64,000 nt of DNA from Actinomycetospora lemnae (GTDB lineage Bacteria; Actinomycetota; Actinomycetes; Mycobacteriales; Pseudonocardiaceae). This document shows positions 34,103 through 42,569 of this stretch, piece by piece. The position numbers were made by a program, and so were the translations under genes. The notes below the pieces were generated by a model. It had not been told where the DNA came from. It was given only the letters and a program-made list of their open reading frames with translations, and did no database searches. The stretch covers positions 310,001 to 374,000 of the forward strand of contig NZ_JAQZAO010000001.1 in assembly GCF_028737315.1 (NCBI RefSeq), read 5' to 3'. Position 1 is the stretch's first letter; each line of letters begins with the position of its first letter.

Positions 34103-35830
34103 ATGACCACCGCGCGCCGGCTCCTCCCGCTGCTCACCGCCGGGGTCGCGGTCGTGGTGCTGGCGCTGGTCGTCGCCGCGCTGCCCTGGCTCTGGGACGA
34201 CGACCCCGCCGCCGCGGTGCTGCGCGTGCGCTACCCCGAGCGCGGGTTCTCCGCCGCCGCCCTCGACGCGCTGCGCGCCGAGCTCGATCTCCCGGCCGAC
34301 CCCGTGGCCGGCGCCCTCGGCTGGCTGGGCGGGGTGCTCACCGGCGACCTCGGCGTCTCGTGGGTGTCTCGAGCCCCGGTCGCGCCGTCCGTGCTCGCCG
34401 CGCTCGGGGTGTCGCTGACGCTGGCCCTGGCCGCCGCGGTCGTCGCCGCGGTGACCGCGACCGCACTGCTCGCCCCGGGAGTGTGGCGCGCCGCGCACCG
34501 GGGCGCCCCGGCCGGGCGCGGCAGCGCGGTGGCGGCGTCCGTGCTGGGCGCGGTGCCCGAGATCGTGCTCGGGGCGGTGCTCGTCGCCGTGGTGGCGGTC
34601 GCGTGGGGGCTGCTGCCGAGCACCGGGTTCGCCGGCCCGTCCTACCTCGTCCTGCCGGCCCTCGCCCTCGGCCTCCCGGCGGGCGGGCTGCTCGCGCGGA
34701 TGCTGTCGTCGGCGACGGAGTCGGCGCTCGCCGAGCCGTGGGTGCGCACCTGGCGCTCGTGGGGCACGCCGCCGGCCACGGTCTCGCTCGGCGTCGCCCG
34801 GCGGGCCGTGGCCACCGCGGTGCCGCAGGTCGCGCTGCTCGTCGTGGGCCTGCTCGGGAGCGCGGTGGCGGTCGAGCAGCTCTTCGGCATCCCCGGGATC
34901 GGCTCGCTGGCCCTGGACGCCGTGCTCGCGCAAGACCTGCCGCTGGCCCAGGCGGCGGTGACGGTGCTCGTGCTGCTCGGGCTGGTGCTCGGCGGGGTCG
35001 GGGTGCTCGCGCACCGCGCGCTGCTGGGGCCGGCGCGCTCGGGAGCGGAGGTGTCGGTGGGGGTGCCCGACACCTCGGGACGAGCGCGGTCGTGGGCGCC
35101 CTGGGCCGCGGCCGGGGTGCTCGCGCTCGTGGTCGTCACGGGCCTGCCGCGCGCCCCCTCGACGACCGTCACCGAGCGCCGCCTCGCCCCGCCGTCGTGG
35201 TCGGTGCCGCTGGGTGCCGACGCGCTGGGCCGCGACCTGTGGGCGCGCGTGGCGCACGGCGCGCTGCTGACGGTCGGGACCGCGGTCGCGGTGACCGTGG
35301 TGTGCGTGGTCGTCGGGCTCGCGGTCGGGGTGGGCGCGCGGTCGGCGCGGGCGGGCGTCGCGGACGTGCTCAACGCGGTGCCCCCGATCGTCGTCGGGCT
35401 GGTCGTGGCCGCGATCGCGGGTCCCGGCCTGCTCGGCGCCGCGATCGCCGTCGCCGCCGTCGGGTGGGTGCCGCTGGCGGTGCACGCCCGGACGCTCGCG
35501 ACCGAGGCACGCGCGTCGGGGTACGTGCGGGCGGCGGTGCTGGTCGGGGCGGCGCCGGGCCGGATCGCGGGACGCCACGTCGTGCCCGCGGTGGTGGGAC
35601 CGGTGGTGCGCCACGGGCTCGCGCGGGTCCCGCACGCCGCGCTCGGGATCGCCGCGCTGAGCTTCCTCGGGCTCGGCGCGCCCCCGGACTCGCCGGAGTG
35701 GGGCGCGGTGCTCGCCGACTCGCTCGCCTACGTCGACCGCGCGCCCTGGACGATCGCCGCGCCCGCGCTCGGCCTGGCACTGCTCGCGGTCGTCGTGGCC
35801 CTCGTGCGCGAGACGCGGACGAGCAGCTGA
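34103..35830 (+). CDS. Fused ABC permease (DppB-like + DppC-like in one chain)
   Basis: A 575-residue membrane protein. Residues 1-310 read as a DppB/NikB-type permease (EAA-like loop around RTWRSWGTPPATVSLGVARR; GIPGIGSLALDAVLAQD) and residues 330-575 as a DppC/NikC-type one (PLGADALGRDLWARVAHGA, EAA loop around EARASGYVRAAVLVGAAPGR, LSFLGLGAPPDSPEWG). These are normally two genes; here they are in one frame without an internal stop. ATG start. About 100 bp after the binding-protein gene and 10 bp before the phosphatase-like gene. Confidence 0.88.
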   Translation: MTTARRLLPLLTAGVAVVVLALVVAALPWLWDDDPAAAVLRVRYPERGFSAAALDALRAELDLPADPVAGALGWLGGVLTGDLGVSWVSRAPVAPSVLAALGVSLTLALAAAVVAAVTATALLAPGVWRAAHRGAPAGRGSAVAASVLGAVPEIVLGAVLVAVVAVAWGLLPSTGFAGPSYLVLPALALGLPAGGLLARMLSSATESALAEPWVRTWRSWGTPPATVSLGVARRAVATAVPQVALLVVGLLGSAVAVEQLFGIPGIGSLALDAVLAQDLPLAQAAVTVLVLLGLVLGGVGVLAHRALLGPARSGAEVSVGVPDTSGRARSWAPWAAAGVLALVVVTGLPRAPSTTVTERRLAPPSWSVPLGADALGRDLWARVAHGALLTVGTAVAVTVVCVVVGLAVGVGARSARAGVADVLNAVPPIVVGLVVAAIAGPGLLGAAIAVAAVGWVPLAVHARTLATEARASGYVRAAVLVGAAPGRIAGRHVVPAVVGPVVRHGLARVPHAALGIAALSFLGLGAPPDSPEWGAVLADSLAYVDRAPWTIAAPALGLALLAVVVALVRETRTSS

Positions 35831-35840
35831 GAATCCCCCG

Positions 35841-36410
35841 GTGCGTCTGCACCTGCTCGCCCACGCCGCGACCGCCGCCGCCCGGGAGGCCCGCTTCCCC
35901 GACGACGAGCCGCTCGACACCGGCGGGCGCCGCGCCGCCGCGGAGCTCGCGGGACGGCTCCCCGAGCCCGCCCACGTGTGGTGCGCGCCGTCCGCCCGGT
36001 GCCGGGGTACCGCGGCGCTGGTGCTGCCGGGGCGGTCGGTCGACGGCGAGGCGCCTGCCGGCCCCGACCCGGGCGCGTGGGCCGGCCGCGCGCCCGCCGA
36101 CCTCGCCGTCGAGGACCCCGCGGCGCTGCAGTCCTGGCTCACCGACCCCGACGCGGCGCCGCCCGGGGGTGAGTCGCTGGCGGCGCTCGTCGCGCGCGTC
36201 GGGGCCTGGATGGACGACCTGCCCCGCGAGGACCGCACGGTGGGCCTCGCCGTCGTCGACCCGCCCGTGGTGCGCGCCGCGGTGGCCCACGCGATGGGCG
36301 CCGGGCCCGCCGCCGCGTGGCGCGTCGACGTCGCGCCGCTGACCCTCGCCGTGCTCACCGGGGGCTCGGGGCGGTGGAACCTGCGGTCGCTGGGCGCGGT
36401 CGGGGGCTGA
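35841..36410 (+). CDS. Histidine-phosphatase-fold protein lacking canonical catalytic residues
   Basis: A 189-residue protein with the overall phosphoglycerate-mutase/histidine-phosphatase layout. The RHG motif is LAHAAT, so its Arg and Gly are gone while the His stays; a later SARCRGTA resembles the second Arg region. The second catalytic His, normally in SHGGVIR, is replaced in VVDPPVVR. It may be inactive or a binding protein. GTG start 10 bp after the permease gene, so part of the metal/peptide operon. Similar proteins occur near cobalamin genes in actinobacteria, from memory. Confidence 0.7.
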   Translation: MRLHLLAHAATAAAREARFPDDEPLDTGGRRAAAELAGRLPEPAHVWCAPSARCRGTAALVLPGRSVDGEAPAGPDPGAWAGRAPADLAVEDPAALQSWLTDPDAAPPGGESLAALVARVGAWMDDLPREDRTVGLAVVDPPVVRAAVAHAMGAGPAAAWRVDVAPLTLAVLTGGSGRWNLRSLGAVGG

Positions 36411-36451
36411 TCGAGTAGCACGACCGATGGTGCGCAACCACACTGCCTCCC

Positions 36452-36787
36452 GTGGGGGACGTCGAGGACGCCGTGACCGCCCGGGACGTGGTGGTGGGCC
36501 TGGTCGACGCGGCGTCGAGGGGTCTCGACGACGCGGTCACCGCGCTGCTGCACGTCTCGCCCTCGCCCGGGTGGGACGAGGTGGACCTCGCCTTCTGGAG
36601 CGCCTGCCGCGGCGGGCACCTGAGCACGGTGGAGATCCTGTTCCGGCACGGGGCGCAGCTGAACCGGTGCCAGCACCACCTCGGACAGACGCCGCTCGAC
36701 GCGGCCATCGCGTCCGGCGACGAGGACCTCGTGCGCTGGCTGCGCGTCCGCGGGGGGTCGACGGCGGCGGGGCTGCGACGGCCGTGA
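36452..36787 (+). CDS. Ankyrin-repeat protein
   Basis: A 111-residue protein with two to three ankyrin repeats: AFWSACRGGHLSTVEILFRHGAQ-like residues 48-70 and QTPLDAAIASGDEDLVRWL (79-97) carry the TPLxxA and helix pattern. Such small proteins mediate protein contacts; partner unknown. GTG start. No operon partner: a 54-bp gap leads to the second 13E12 gene. Confidence 0.75.
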   Translation: MGDVEDAVTARDVVVGLVDAASRGLDDAVTALLHVSPSPGWDEVDLAFWSACRGGHLSTVEILFRHGAQLNRCQHHLGQTPLDAAIASGDEDLVRWLRVRGGSTAAGLRRP

Positions 36788-36841
36788 CCTGCTGTCCATG
36801 ATCGTCGGGGAGTGTCGGGGGTCGGGGCTAGCGTGCTGGTC

Positions 36842-39178
36842 ATGGGCATCGCGGACCTCGACGCCGGTGGGTTGCCGGTCGAGGTCCTCGACGCGATCGA
36901 CCCGGCCGGGCTGGCCGGCGCCGAGGTCGTGAACTTCGCCCGCGACTGCTTCCGGGCCCGCAATCGCGCCACCGCCCGCTTGCTGACTGCGCTGCACGAG
37001 GCCGGCCGCACCGAGGAAGGGCAGAAGGGTCGCCGGGCGCTGCTCGACGAGTTCTCCGGCGACGAGGCCGCCGCCGCCCTGGGCTGGTCGCGGGCGATGG
37101 CCTGCCGCTGGCTGGGCCTGGCCGACGACCTGCTGCGCCGCCTGCCCGAGGTCCACGCCGCCATGCGTGCCGGTGAGCTCGAGGACACCAAGGCCCGGGT
37201 GCTCTCGGACTGGACCCGCGACCTGGCCGACGACCACGCCCACCACGTCTGCGGTGAGGTCCTGCCCGAGGCCCCGCGGCTGCCGGTCGGGGCGCTGATC
37301 GAACGCATCCAGCAGCTCGCCGCCGCCCTCGACCCCGACTGGGCGGCGCGCCGCGAGCAGGCCGCGGAGAAACGCGCCCGCGTGCTGGCCTCGCGCAACC
37401 CGACCGGCACGGCGAACCTGGCCGGCTACGACCTGCCCGTGGAGCGGGCCGCGGTCAGCATGGCCCGCCTGGAGGCCCTCGCCGCCGCGCTACGCCGCCG
37501 CGGGGTACCGGTGCGGGTCGAGGCCCTGCGCGCCGAGGTCTACCTGACCCTGCTCGACGGCACCGCCGCCGGCCTCGACGACGACACCCTGCTCGACCTG
37601 CTGGTCACCCACCTCACCCCACCCGACGCCGACGGCCGGGGCGAAGGCCCCAGCGACGACGGCCCCGACGACCAGGGACCCGGCGACGGCGGGCCGAGCG
37701 AGGGCGGGCCGAGCGATGGCGGGCCGGTCGATGGCGGGCCGAGCGATGGCGGGCCGAGCGAGCCGGGCGGCGGTGGTGGCTCCGACGACGACGGCGGTCG
37801 GGGTGATAGCGGCACCGAGGCTCGCCGAGGTCGCGACGACGAGGGGCCGGACGAGCCCGCATCCGACGTGGGCGCGGACGAGCGTGACGGCAGCCCAAGC
37901 GGGTCGAGTCCCTCGCCCGACGAGTCACGCGGCGCGCGAGCCTCGGCCGATGACGCCACCACTGACCACACCCCGCACGACGACGACTCGCACGACAACG
38001 ACTCGGGCCATGCGCTCACCGACGGTGGGCCAGGCGACGACGAGCCAGGCGACGACGACGTGGACCAGGCCCCGAGCGGCGAAGCCCCGACAGGGCAGGC
38101 CCCGCAGGGTCCGGTGGTGCGGGACGGCACCGTCGAGGTGCGGCTGCGGCTGAGCACCGCCCTCGGGCTCGACGAGCTACCCGCCCAGATCCCCCGCTGG
38201 GGCACCGCCCTCGCCCCCACCGCCCGCTGCCTGCTCCAGCGCTACCACCACGGCCAATGGCGCATCGCGCTCACCGACGACACCGGCCACCTCCAGCACC
38301 TCCTGCTCACCCGCCACCGCCCCGACCCGCCGAGCGAGGCCCCCGCAGGCCCCGGGCGACCACCCCGCCCCCGCCGCGACCGGCGGCGGGGGCGCCACGG
38401 ACCAGCCATCGTCGAACTCCAGGTCCCGACGACGCTGCTCGCTGCCCTCGACCCCGCCGACCACCCCACCTGGCACGCCCTGCTCACCGACCTCCACCGC
38501 CACCTGCCCCGGCCCACCGCAGACGGTGAACCACGCGCGCCCGACGACCACCTCGACCCCGCCGCCGCCACCCACCGCCGACCCACCGCCGAGATCGACC
38601 GCTGGGTCCGCGCCCGCGACCGCCACTGCATCGCCCCGTCCTGCCGCGAGCCCGCCCACGCCACCGACCTCGACCACACCACCGACCACGCCCACGGCGG
38701 GCCCACCCTCACCAGCAACCTCGGCGCCCTGTGCCGCCACCACCACCGCGCCAAACACCACGGCCGCTGGCGCCTCACCCAACCGAGCCCCGGCCACTTC
38801 CAGATCACCACCCGCGCCGGCGCCACCTACGACACCCACCCACCCCGCATCACCGACCCCCTCCCGGCACCCCGCCCCGCCACCACCCCACGACCCCTGC
38901 CAGCGGACCTCCACCACCTCGACCACACCCACGACCACACCCACGACGACACCGCCGACGACGAACCCGCCGACGTCACCGCCCGGCTGTTCAGCCGCCG
39001 CCTCATGTCGCCCACGGCCGTCACGCCCGACGGCCCACACCGCAGGCCCGCCCGCCACGCCCGACCGCCCCGCACCCCCGGCCTCTACGACCTGCTGCGC
39101 CAGGCCCACCGCGACGCCCAGAACCCGCAACGGGCCGCCACACGGATCGACCCCGACCCCGACCCGCCGCCCTTCTGA
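36842..39178 (+). CDS. 13E12-repeat (DUF222) HNH endonuclease family protein
   Basis: A 778-residue member of the same family as the gene at 6649-8493. The N-terminal DUF222 part covers about 1-250. A very acidic linker (about 260-425) rich in Asp, Gly, Pro and Ser includes five in-frame GGPS(D/E)-type repeats. The C-terminal HNH region has paired Cys (CIAPSC), DLDHTTDHAHGGP, TSNLGALCRHHH, so the central Asn missing from the first copy is present. ATG start. No LexA box is seen upstream. Function is unproven; the family is linked to DNA damage response and repeats in genomes. Confidence 0.82.
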   Translation: MGIADLDAGGLPVEVLDAIDPAGLAGAEVVNFARDCFRARNRATARLLTALHEAGRTEEGQKGRRALLDEFSGDEAAAALGWSRAMACRWLGLADDLLRRLPEVHAAMRAGELEDTKARVLSDWTRDLADDHAHHVCGEVLPEAPRLPVGALIERIQQLAAALDPDWAARREQAAEKRARVLASRNPTGTANLAGYDLPVERAAVSMARLEALAAALRRRGVPVRVEALRAEVYLTLLDGTAAGLDDDTLLDLLVTHLTPPDADGRGEGPSDDGPDDQGPGDGGPSEGGPSDGGPVDGGPSDGGPSEPGGGGGSDDDGGRGDSGTEARRGRDDEGPDEPASDVGADERDGSPSGSSPSPDESRGARASADDATTDHTPHDDDSHDNDSGHALTDGGPGDDEPGDDDVDQAPSGEAPTGQAPQGPVVRDGTVEVRLRLSTALGLDELPAQIPRWGTALAPTARCLLQRYHHGQWRIALTDDTGHLQHLLLTRHRPDPPSEAPAGPGRPPRPRRDRRRGRHGPAIVELQVPTTLLAALDPADHPTWHALLTDLHRHLPRPTADGEPRAPDDHLDPAAATHRRPTAEIDRWVRARDRHCIAPSCREPAHATDLDHTTDHAHGGPTLTSNLGALCRHHHRAKHHGRWRLTQPSPGHFQITTRAGATYDTHPPRITDPLPAPRPATTPRPLPADLHHLDHTHDHTHDDTADDEPADVTARLFSRRLMSPTAVTPDGPHRRPARHARPPRTPGLYDLLRQAHRDAQNPQRAATRIDPDPDPPPF
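37688..37762 (+). repeat. Five 15-bp in-frame tandem repeats in the 13E12 linker
   Basis: Unit GGCGGGCCGAGCGAT with one or two changes per copy, exactly 5 x 15 bp, coding for repeated Gly-Gly-Pro-Ser/Val-Asp/Glu. The length is a multiple of three, so copy-number change keeps the frame. Confidence 0.9.
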
Positions 39179-39320
39179 GGGACCACGCCGATCCAGTTCG
39201 CCGGCCGCTCGGGTGGACGCCCGCAACTCGGGCGACGCACGGTCGGCAGCCCGCTGCGGCACTCCTGGGAGGGGCCGGTCCGGCACCGGATCCGCCAACC
39301 ACTGCTCGGAGCCACCGCCT

Positions 39321-39378
39321 CGGAGCGCGGCACCCCGGAGCGCGGCCTCGGAGCGCGGCACCCCGGAGCGCGGCACCC
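39321..39378. repeat. Tandem repeat CGGAGCGCGGCACCC after the second 13E12 gene
   Basis: Four copies (15, 13, 15, 15 bp) plus a partial fifth, in the 271-bp gap 39179-39449 that otherwise shows no gene. GC-rich slippage repeat. Confidence 0.85.
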
Positions 39379-39449
39379 CGGAGCCGTCACCCCCCGAGCC
39401 GCCGACCCAGGGCCCGCCGTGACGCGAGGGCAGCCAGCCGACCCTCGCC

Positions 39450-40070
39450 TCAGAGCAGCACGTCGTCGACGTGCACGAGCACCGCCACCGGCTCGAGGCC
39501 CGTCGAGTTCCGGATCCCGTCCGCCACCACCGCGCGGATCCGCGTCCCGAGCGCGACGAGGTCCGCGCCGTACTCCGCGGCCAGGGTGATCGCGACGACC
39601 GTCGAGGACCCGGCCACGCCGGCCGTCACCTCCGGCCCGCCGTCCAGGCTCGTCTCCGGACCCCCGCCGGCGGCCACGAGGTGACTCAGCGCCACCCGCA
39701 CGCCCGGCACCCGCGAAGCCAGGTGGCGGGCGAGGGCGACGACCACCCGCGCGCTGACCCGCGTCCGTCCCCGCGGCTCCTCGATGCGCCCGAACTCCGG
39801 GTCGGCGGCCACCCCGCGGATGCGGCGCAACGCCTCGTCGAGCAGGCCGTCGGGGGCCTGCGGACGGTGGTCGGCGACGGCGCGGACGGGCGCCCAGAGC
39901 CGGTCGAACTCGGCCAGGGCGGCCTGGCAGTAGGGGCAGTCGCGCTGGTGGGCGTCCCGGCGGTCGGCCGCGCCGTCGGCGACCTGCGCGACGAGCGCCG
40001 CCGCGTCGCGCCCGCAGGCCAGGCGGCCCTCGAGCGGCGCGGTGGCCGAGGGGGTGCGCTCCTGGGTCAT
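39450..40070 (-). CDS. Asp23/Gls24-family protein with N-terminal zinc-finger-like anti-sigma motif
   Basis: A 206-residue protein. Residues 10-70 contain HQRDCPYCQAALAEF, the H-x3-C-x2-C pattern of zinc-binding anti-sigma factors, and residues 95-206 form an Asp23/Gls24 alkaline-shock domain. Its ATG overlaps the stop of the ECF sigma gene (ATGA). By position it is the likely anti-sigma or envelope-stress partner of that sigma factor. No transmembrane helix is visible, so it is a soluble sensor. Confidence 0.75.
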   Translation of the reverse strand: MTQERTPSATAPLEGRLACGRDAAALVAQVADGAADRRDAHQRDCPYCQAALAEFDRLWAPVRAVADHRPQAPDGLLDEALRRIRGVAADPEFGRIEEPRGRTRVSARVVVALARHLASRVPGVRVALSHLVAAGGGPETSLDGGPEVTAGVAGSSTVVAITLAAEYGADLVALGTRIRAVVADGIRNSTGLEPVAVLVHVDDVLL

Positions 40071-40654
40071 GTCCAGTCCTTCATCTCGGACATCAGGGTG
40101 GCGCGGGCGCGGGCCAGTCGCCCGCGCACCGTGGCCTCGCTGGTCTTGGTGACGGCCGCCGCGTCGCGGTACGACAGGCCCTCGAGCTGCACCAGCACGA
40201 GCGGCACCCGCTGATCTTCGGGCAGGCGGCTGATCGCGGCGAGCCCGGCCTGCAGCTCCTCGCCCGCCAGCACCCGGCTCTCCGGGCCCGCGACCCGGGG
40301 GTGGTCGGCGTCGGCGAGCTGGTCGTGGGGCCGCTGGCCGCGGCGGTGGTTCAGGCACCGGTTGACGACGACGCGGTAGAGCCAGGTGGTGAACGCCGAC
40401 GTCCCGGCGAAGCCGGACAGCGCCGTCCAGAGCTGGATGACGACCTCCTGCGCGACGTCGTCGGCGTCGGCGGGACTGCCGAGCATGCGCAGCGCGATCC
40501 GGTAGATCCGGTCGCGGTGCCGGCGGACCAGCTCCTCGTAGGCGCCCTGGTCGCCGGACCGGGCCCTGCCCACCAGCCAGCGGTCGGCCTCGTCGTCGAG
40601 GCCGGCCGAGGCCCGGGTGCCGCCCGGGCCGGGGTCACGCCCCGGCACGCTCAC
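40067..40654 (-). CDS. ECF sigma factor
   Basis: A 195-residue sigma-70-family factor with region 2 (about 30-100; YRIALRMLGSPADADDVAQE) and region 4 (about 135-190; LPEDQRVPLVLVQLEGLSYRDAAA). GTG start at 40654; a short Gly/Pro-rich leader precedes region 2. Cotranscribed with the zinc-motif Asp23 gene. No target promoter motif could be extracted from one copy. Confidence 0.88.
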   Translation of the reverse strand: MSVPGRDPGPGGTRASAGLDDEADRWLVGRARSGDQGAYEELVRRHRDRIYRIALRMLGSPADADDVAQEVVIQLWTALSGFAGTSAFTTWLYRVVVNRCLNHRRGQRPHDQLADADHPRVAGPESRVLAGEELQAGLAAISRLPEDQRVPLVLVQLEGLSYRDAAAVTKTSEATVRGRLARARATLMSEMKDWT

Positions 40655-40733
40655 GCGCGGAAGCTTCCCACGTCCGGCCGTGGGCAACCGATCATCGTTG
40701 CCCGCGTGGGGGAACGCACGCGAGCATGCACCC

Positions 40734-41075
40734 GTGACCCCCGGAACCAGCGGCCTGGGCGTCGTCCGACGCCTCGCCGCGCGCGGACACCCCGTCGTCC
40801 TCGGCGCCCGCGACCCCGACGACCTCCTGCGCCTCGGCGCCCGCGTCGTCATGGTCTCCAGCGGCGCCGGGTCGTCCGGCGAGATGCAGGGCGGGAGCGG
40901 CGTGCCCGCGTACGCGGTGAGCGAGGCCGCGCTGGACATGGTCACCGTCACGCTCGCCGCCGACCTGCGACCGCGCGGCGTGCTCGTCGACGCCGTGTGC
41001 CCCGGCCGGGTCGCCACCGACATGGGCGGCCGTGGCCGGCGATCGGCGCCCGCCCCGCGCGCCGGCCGCCCGTGA
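40734..41075 (+). pseudogene. Short-chain dehydrogenase remnant with internal deletion
   Basis: 113 codons. The start (GTSGLGVVRRLAARGHPVVLGAR) is the Rossmann segment of an SDR, but it jumps from about codon 33 directly to VVMVSSGAGSSG and the YxxxS remnant of the catalytic region (AYAVSEAALDM), skipping roughly 90 residues including NAG. The active-site YxxxK reads YAVSE, so Lys is lost too. The tail becomes Arg/Pro-rich. Clearly non-functional as an SDR. Its stop overlaps the DUF427 start. Confidence 0.75.
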
Positions 41076-41761
41076 CGCGCCCGGCGGGCCCGCCCGCGCC
41101 CGCCGTCCCGGTCGGTCACGTCGAGCCGTGCCCGCGCCGCATCCGGGCACGGCTCGGCGGCCGGGTCGTCGTCGACACCCTCGCCGCGCGCTACGTGTGG
41201 GAGCACCCCTGGTACCCGCGCTGGGCCGTCCCCGTCGACGACGTGGACCCCGCGGCGCTGGCCGCGGACCCCGGGCACCGGCGCCTCGACGGTGAGCTCG
41301 CGGGCACGGTCGCCCTGACGTGGTCGGCGTTCGACGCCTGGTTCGAGGAGGACGAGGAGGTCGCCGTCCACCCGCGCAGCCCCTACGTGCGGGTGGACGC
41401 CCTGCGCTCGCGACGCCACGTGCGGGTCGAGCTCGACGGGGTCGTGCTCGCGGAGTCCGACGCCCCGGTCCTGCTCTTCGAGACCGGCCTGCCGACCCGC
41501 GCCTACCTCGACCCCACCGCCGTCGACCACACCCGCCTCGAGCCGTCGACGACCCGCACCGCCTGCCCCTACAAAGGCGTGACCAGCCGCTACTGGTCGG
41601 TGCGCACCCCGACCGGGCGCCACGACGACCTCGCGTGGAGCTACGAGCACCCGGCCCCGGCCGTCGCGCGCATCGCGGGGCTGGTGGCGTTCTACGACGA
41701 GCGCGTGGACATGGTCGTCGACGGCGTGGCCCAGCCCCGGCCCCGGACGCACCTGGCCTGA
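41072..41761 (+). CDS. DUF427 domain protein
   Basis: A 229-residue protein with two copies of the DUF427 fold, about 20-95 (RRIRARLGGRVVVDT, YVWEHPWYPRWAVP) and 110-215 (VRVELDGVVLAESDAPVLLFETGLPTRAY, CPYKGVTSRYWS). The family has no known reaction; structures show small beta barrels. GTG start overlapping the SDR remnant. Convergent with the HAD gene 7 bp away. Confidence 0.85.
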   Translation: MTRPAGPPAPAVPVGHVEPCPRRIRARLGGRVVVDTLAARYVWEHPWYPRWAVPVDDVDPAALAADPGHRRLDGELAGTVALTWSAFDAWFEEDEEVAVHPRSPYVRVDALRSRRHVRVELDGVVLAESDAPVLLFETGLPTRAYLDPTAVDHTRLEPSTTRTACPYKGVTSRYWSVRTPTGRHDDLAWSYEHPAPAVARIAGLVAFYDERVDMVVDGVAQPRPRTHLA

Positions 41762-41768
41762 GCGTCCC

Positions 41769-42569
41769 TCAGACCTCGGTCTGCGCCAGCAACCAGGCCG
41801 CGATCTCCTCCCCCGCCGCGAGGCCCGTGGTGGTGGTGACCGCGACGTGGGCGAAGCCCCGGCCCGCGGTGTGGAGTCGGCCGTCGACCGGCTGGATGCC
41901 CGCGTCGGCGGCCTCCAGCATGTCGGCGTCGAGCGGGGAGTCCCCCGCCGCGACGACGCGCCGTGCCCCGGTCCGCCGGCGGACCTCCTCGACCGCGGCG
42001 CCCTTGGTCAGCGCGGCGGGCAGCACGTGGACCTTCTCCCCGTGGGCCACGACCCGCCAGCCGCGGACGTCGCACTCCGCCGCGAGCTCCTCGAGCCACC
42101 CCGCCGGCCACCGGACCCGGACCACGAGGAAGCAGCCGTCGGCGTCGCGCACGGGGCCCGCCACGTCGAGCCGGGCGAGGTGCCGGACCAGCACGTCCGC
42201 GACCTCGCCGATCGGCGCCACGCCCGCGAGCCGGTCCCGCACCACCGCCGACCAGTCACCGTCGAGCTCGCCCCCGGTGAGCAGCACCCCGCCGCCCGCG
42301 CACACCACGAAGGGCGGCGCCACGCCCAGCCGACCCTCGAGGTCGAGGCGCCGGTACTCGGCGACCGACCGGGTGGTGGCCGGCAACCAGAGCGCACGAC
42401 GGTCGAGCTCGCCGAGCCGGGCGGCGCAGCGGCGGGTCAGCTGGGCGGTCACCACGCCCCGGACCCGTTCCAGGCCGAGGACCGGCCCCGCGACCTGCGG
42501 CCCGGCGGCGCGGGCGGAGTGCACGAGGGTCCGGTCGAGGTCGGTGGCGGCCAGCAGCGACGTGATCAA
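41769..42569 (-). CDS. HAD-family phosphatase of the Ter-associated pathway
   Basis: A 266-residue HAD hydrolase. Motif I is DLDRTL (Asp10, Asp12), and motifs III/IV are the Lys in ALTKGAAV near 200 and AGDSPLDADML near 218-228. It resembles sucrose-phosphatase/Cof-type HADs. The TTG start overlaps the stop of the PRTase-TRSP-StiP gene (TTGA), so they are made together. In tellurium-associated operons such a HAD removes a phosphate in a predicted nucleoside-like biosynthesis. Confidence 0.8.
   Translation of the reverse strand: MITSLLAATDLDRTLVHSARAAGPQVAGPVLGLERVRGVVTAQLTRRCAARLGELDRRALWLPATTRSVAEYRRLDLEGRLGVAPPFVVCAGGGVLLTGGELDGDWSAVVRDRLAGVAPIGEVADVLVRHLARLDVAGPVRDADGCFLVVRVRWPAGWLEELAAECDVRGWRVVAHGEKVHVLPAALTKGAAVEEVRRRTGARRVVAAGDSPLDADMLEAADAGIQPVDGRLHTAGRGFAHVAVTTTTGLAAGEEIAAWLLAQTEV

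Noticed and set aside
6649-39178. Mobile element or intron because of the two HNH proteins
   Set aside because: Both are 13E12/DUF222 proteins without terminal repeats, target duplications, recombinase or intron structure.
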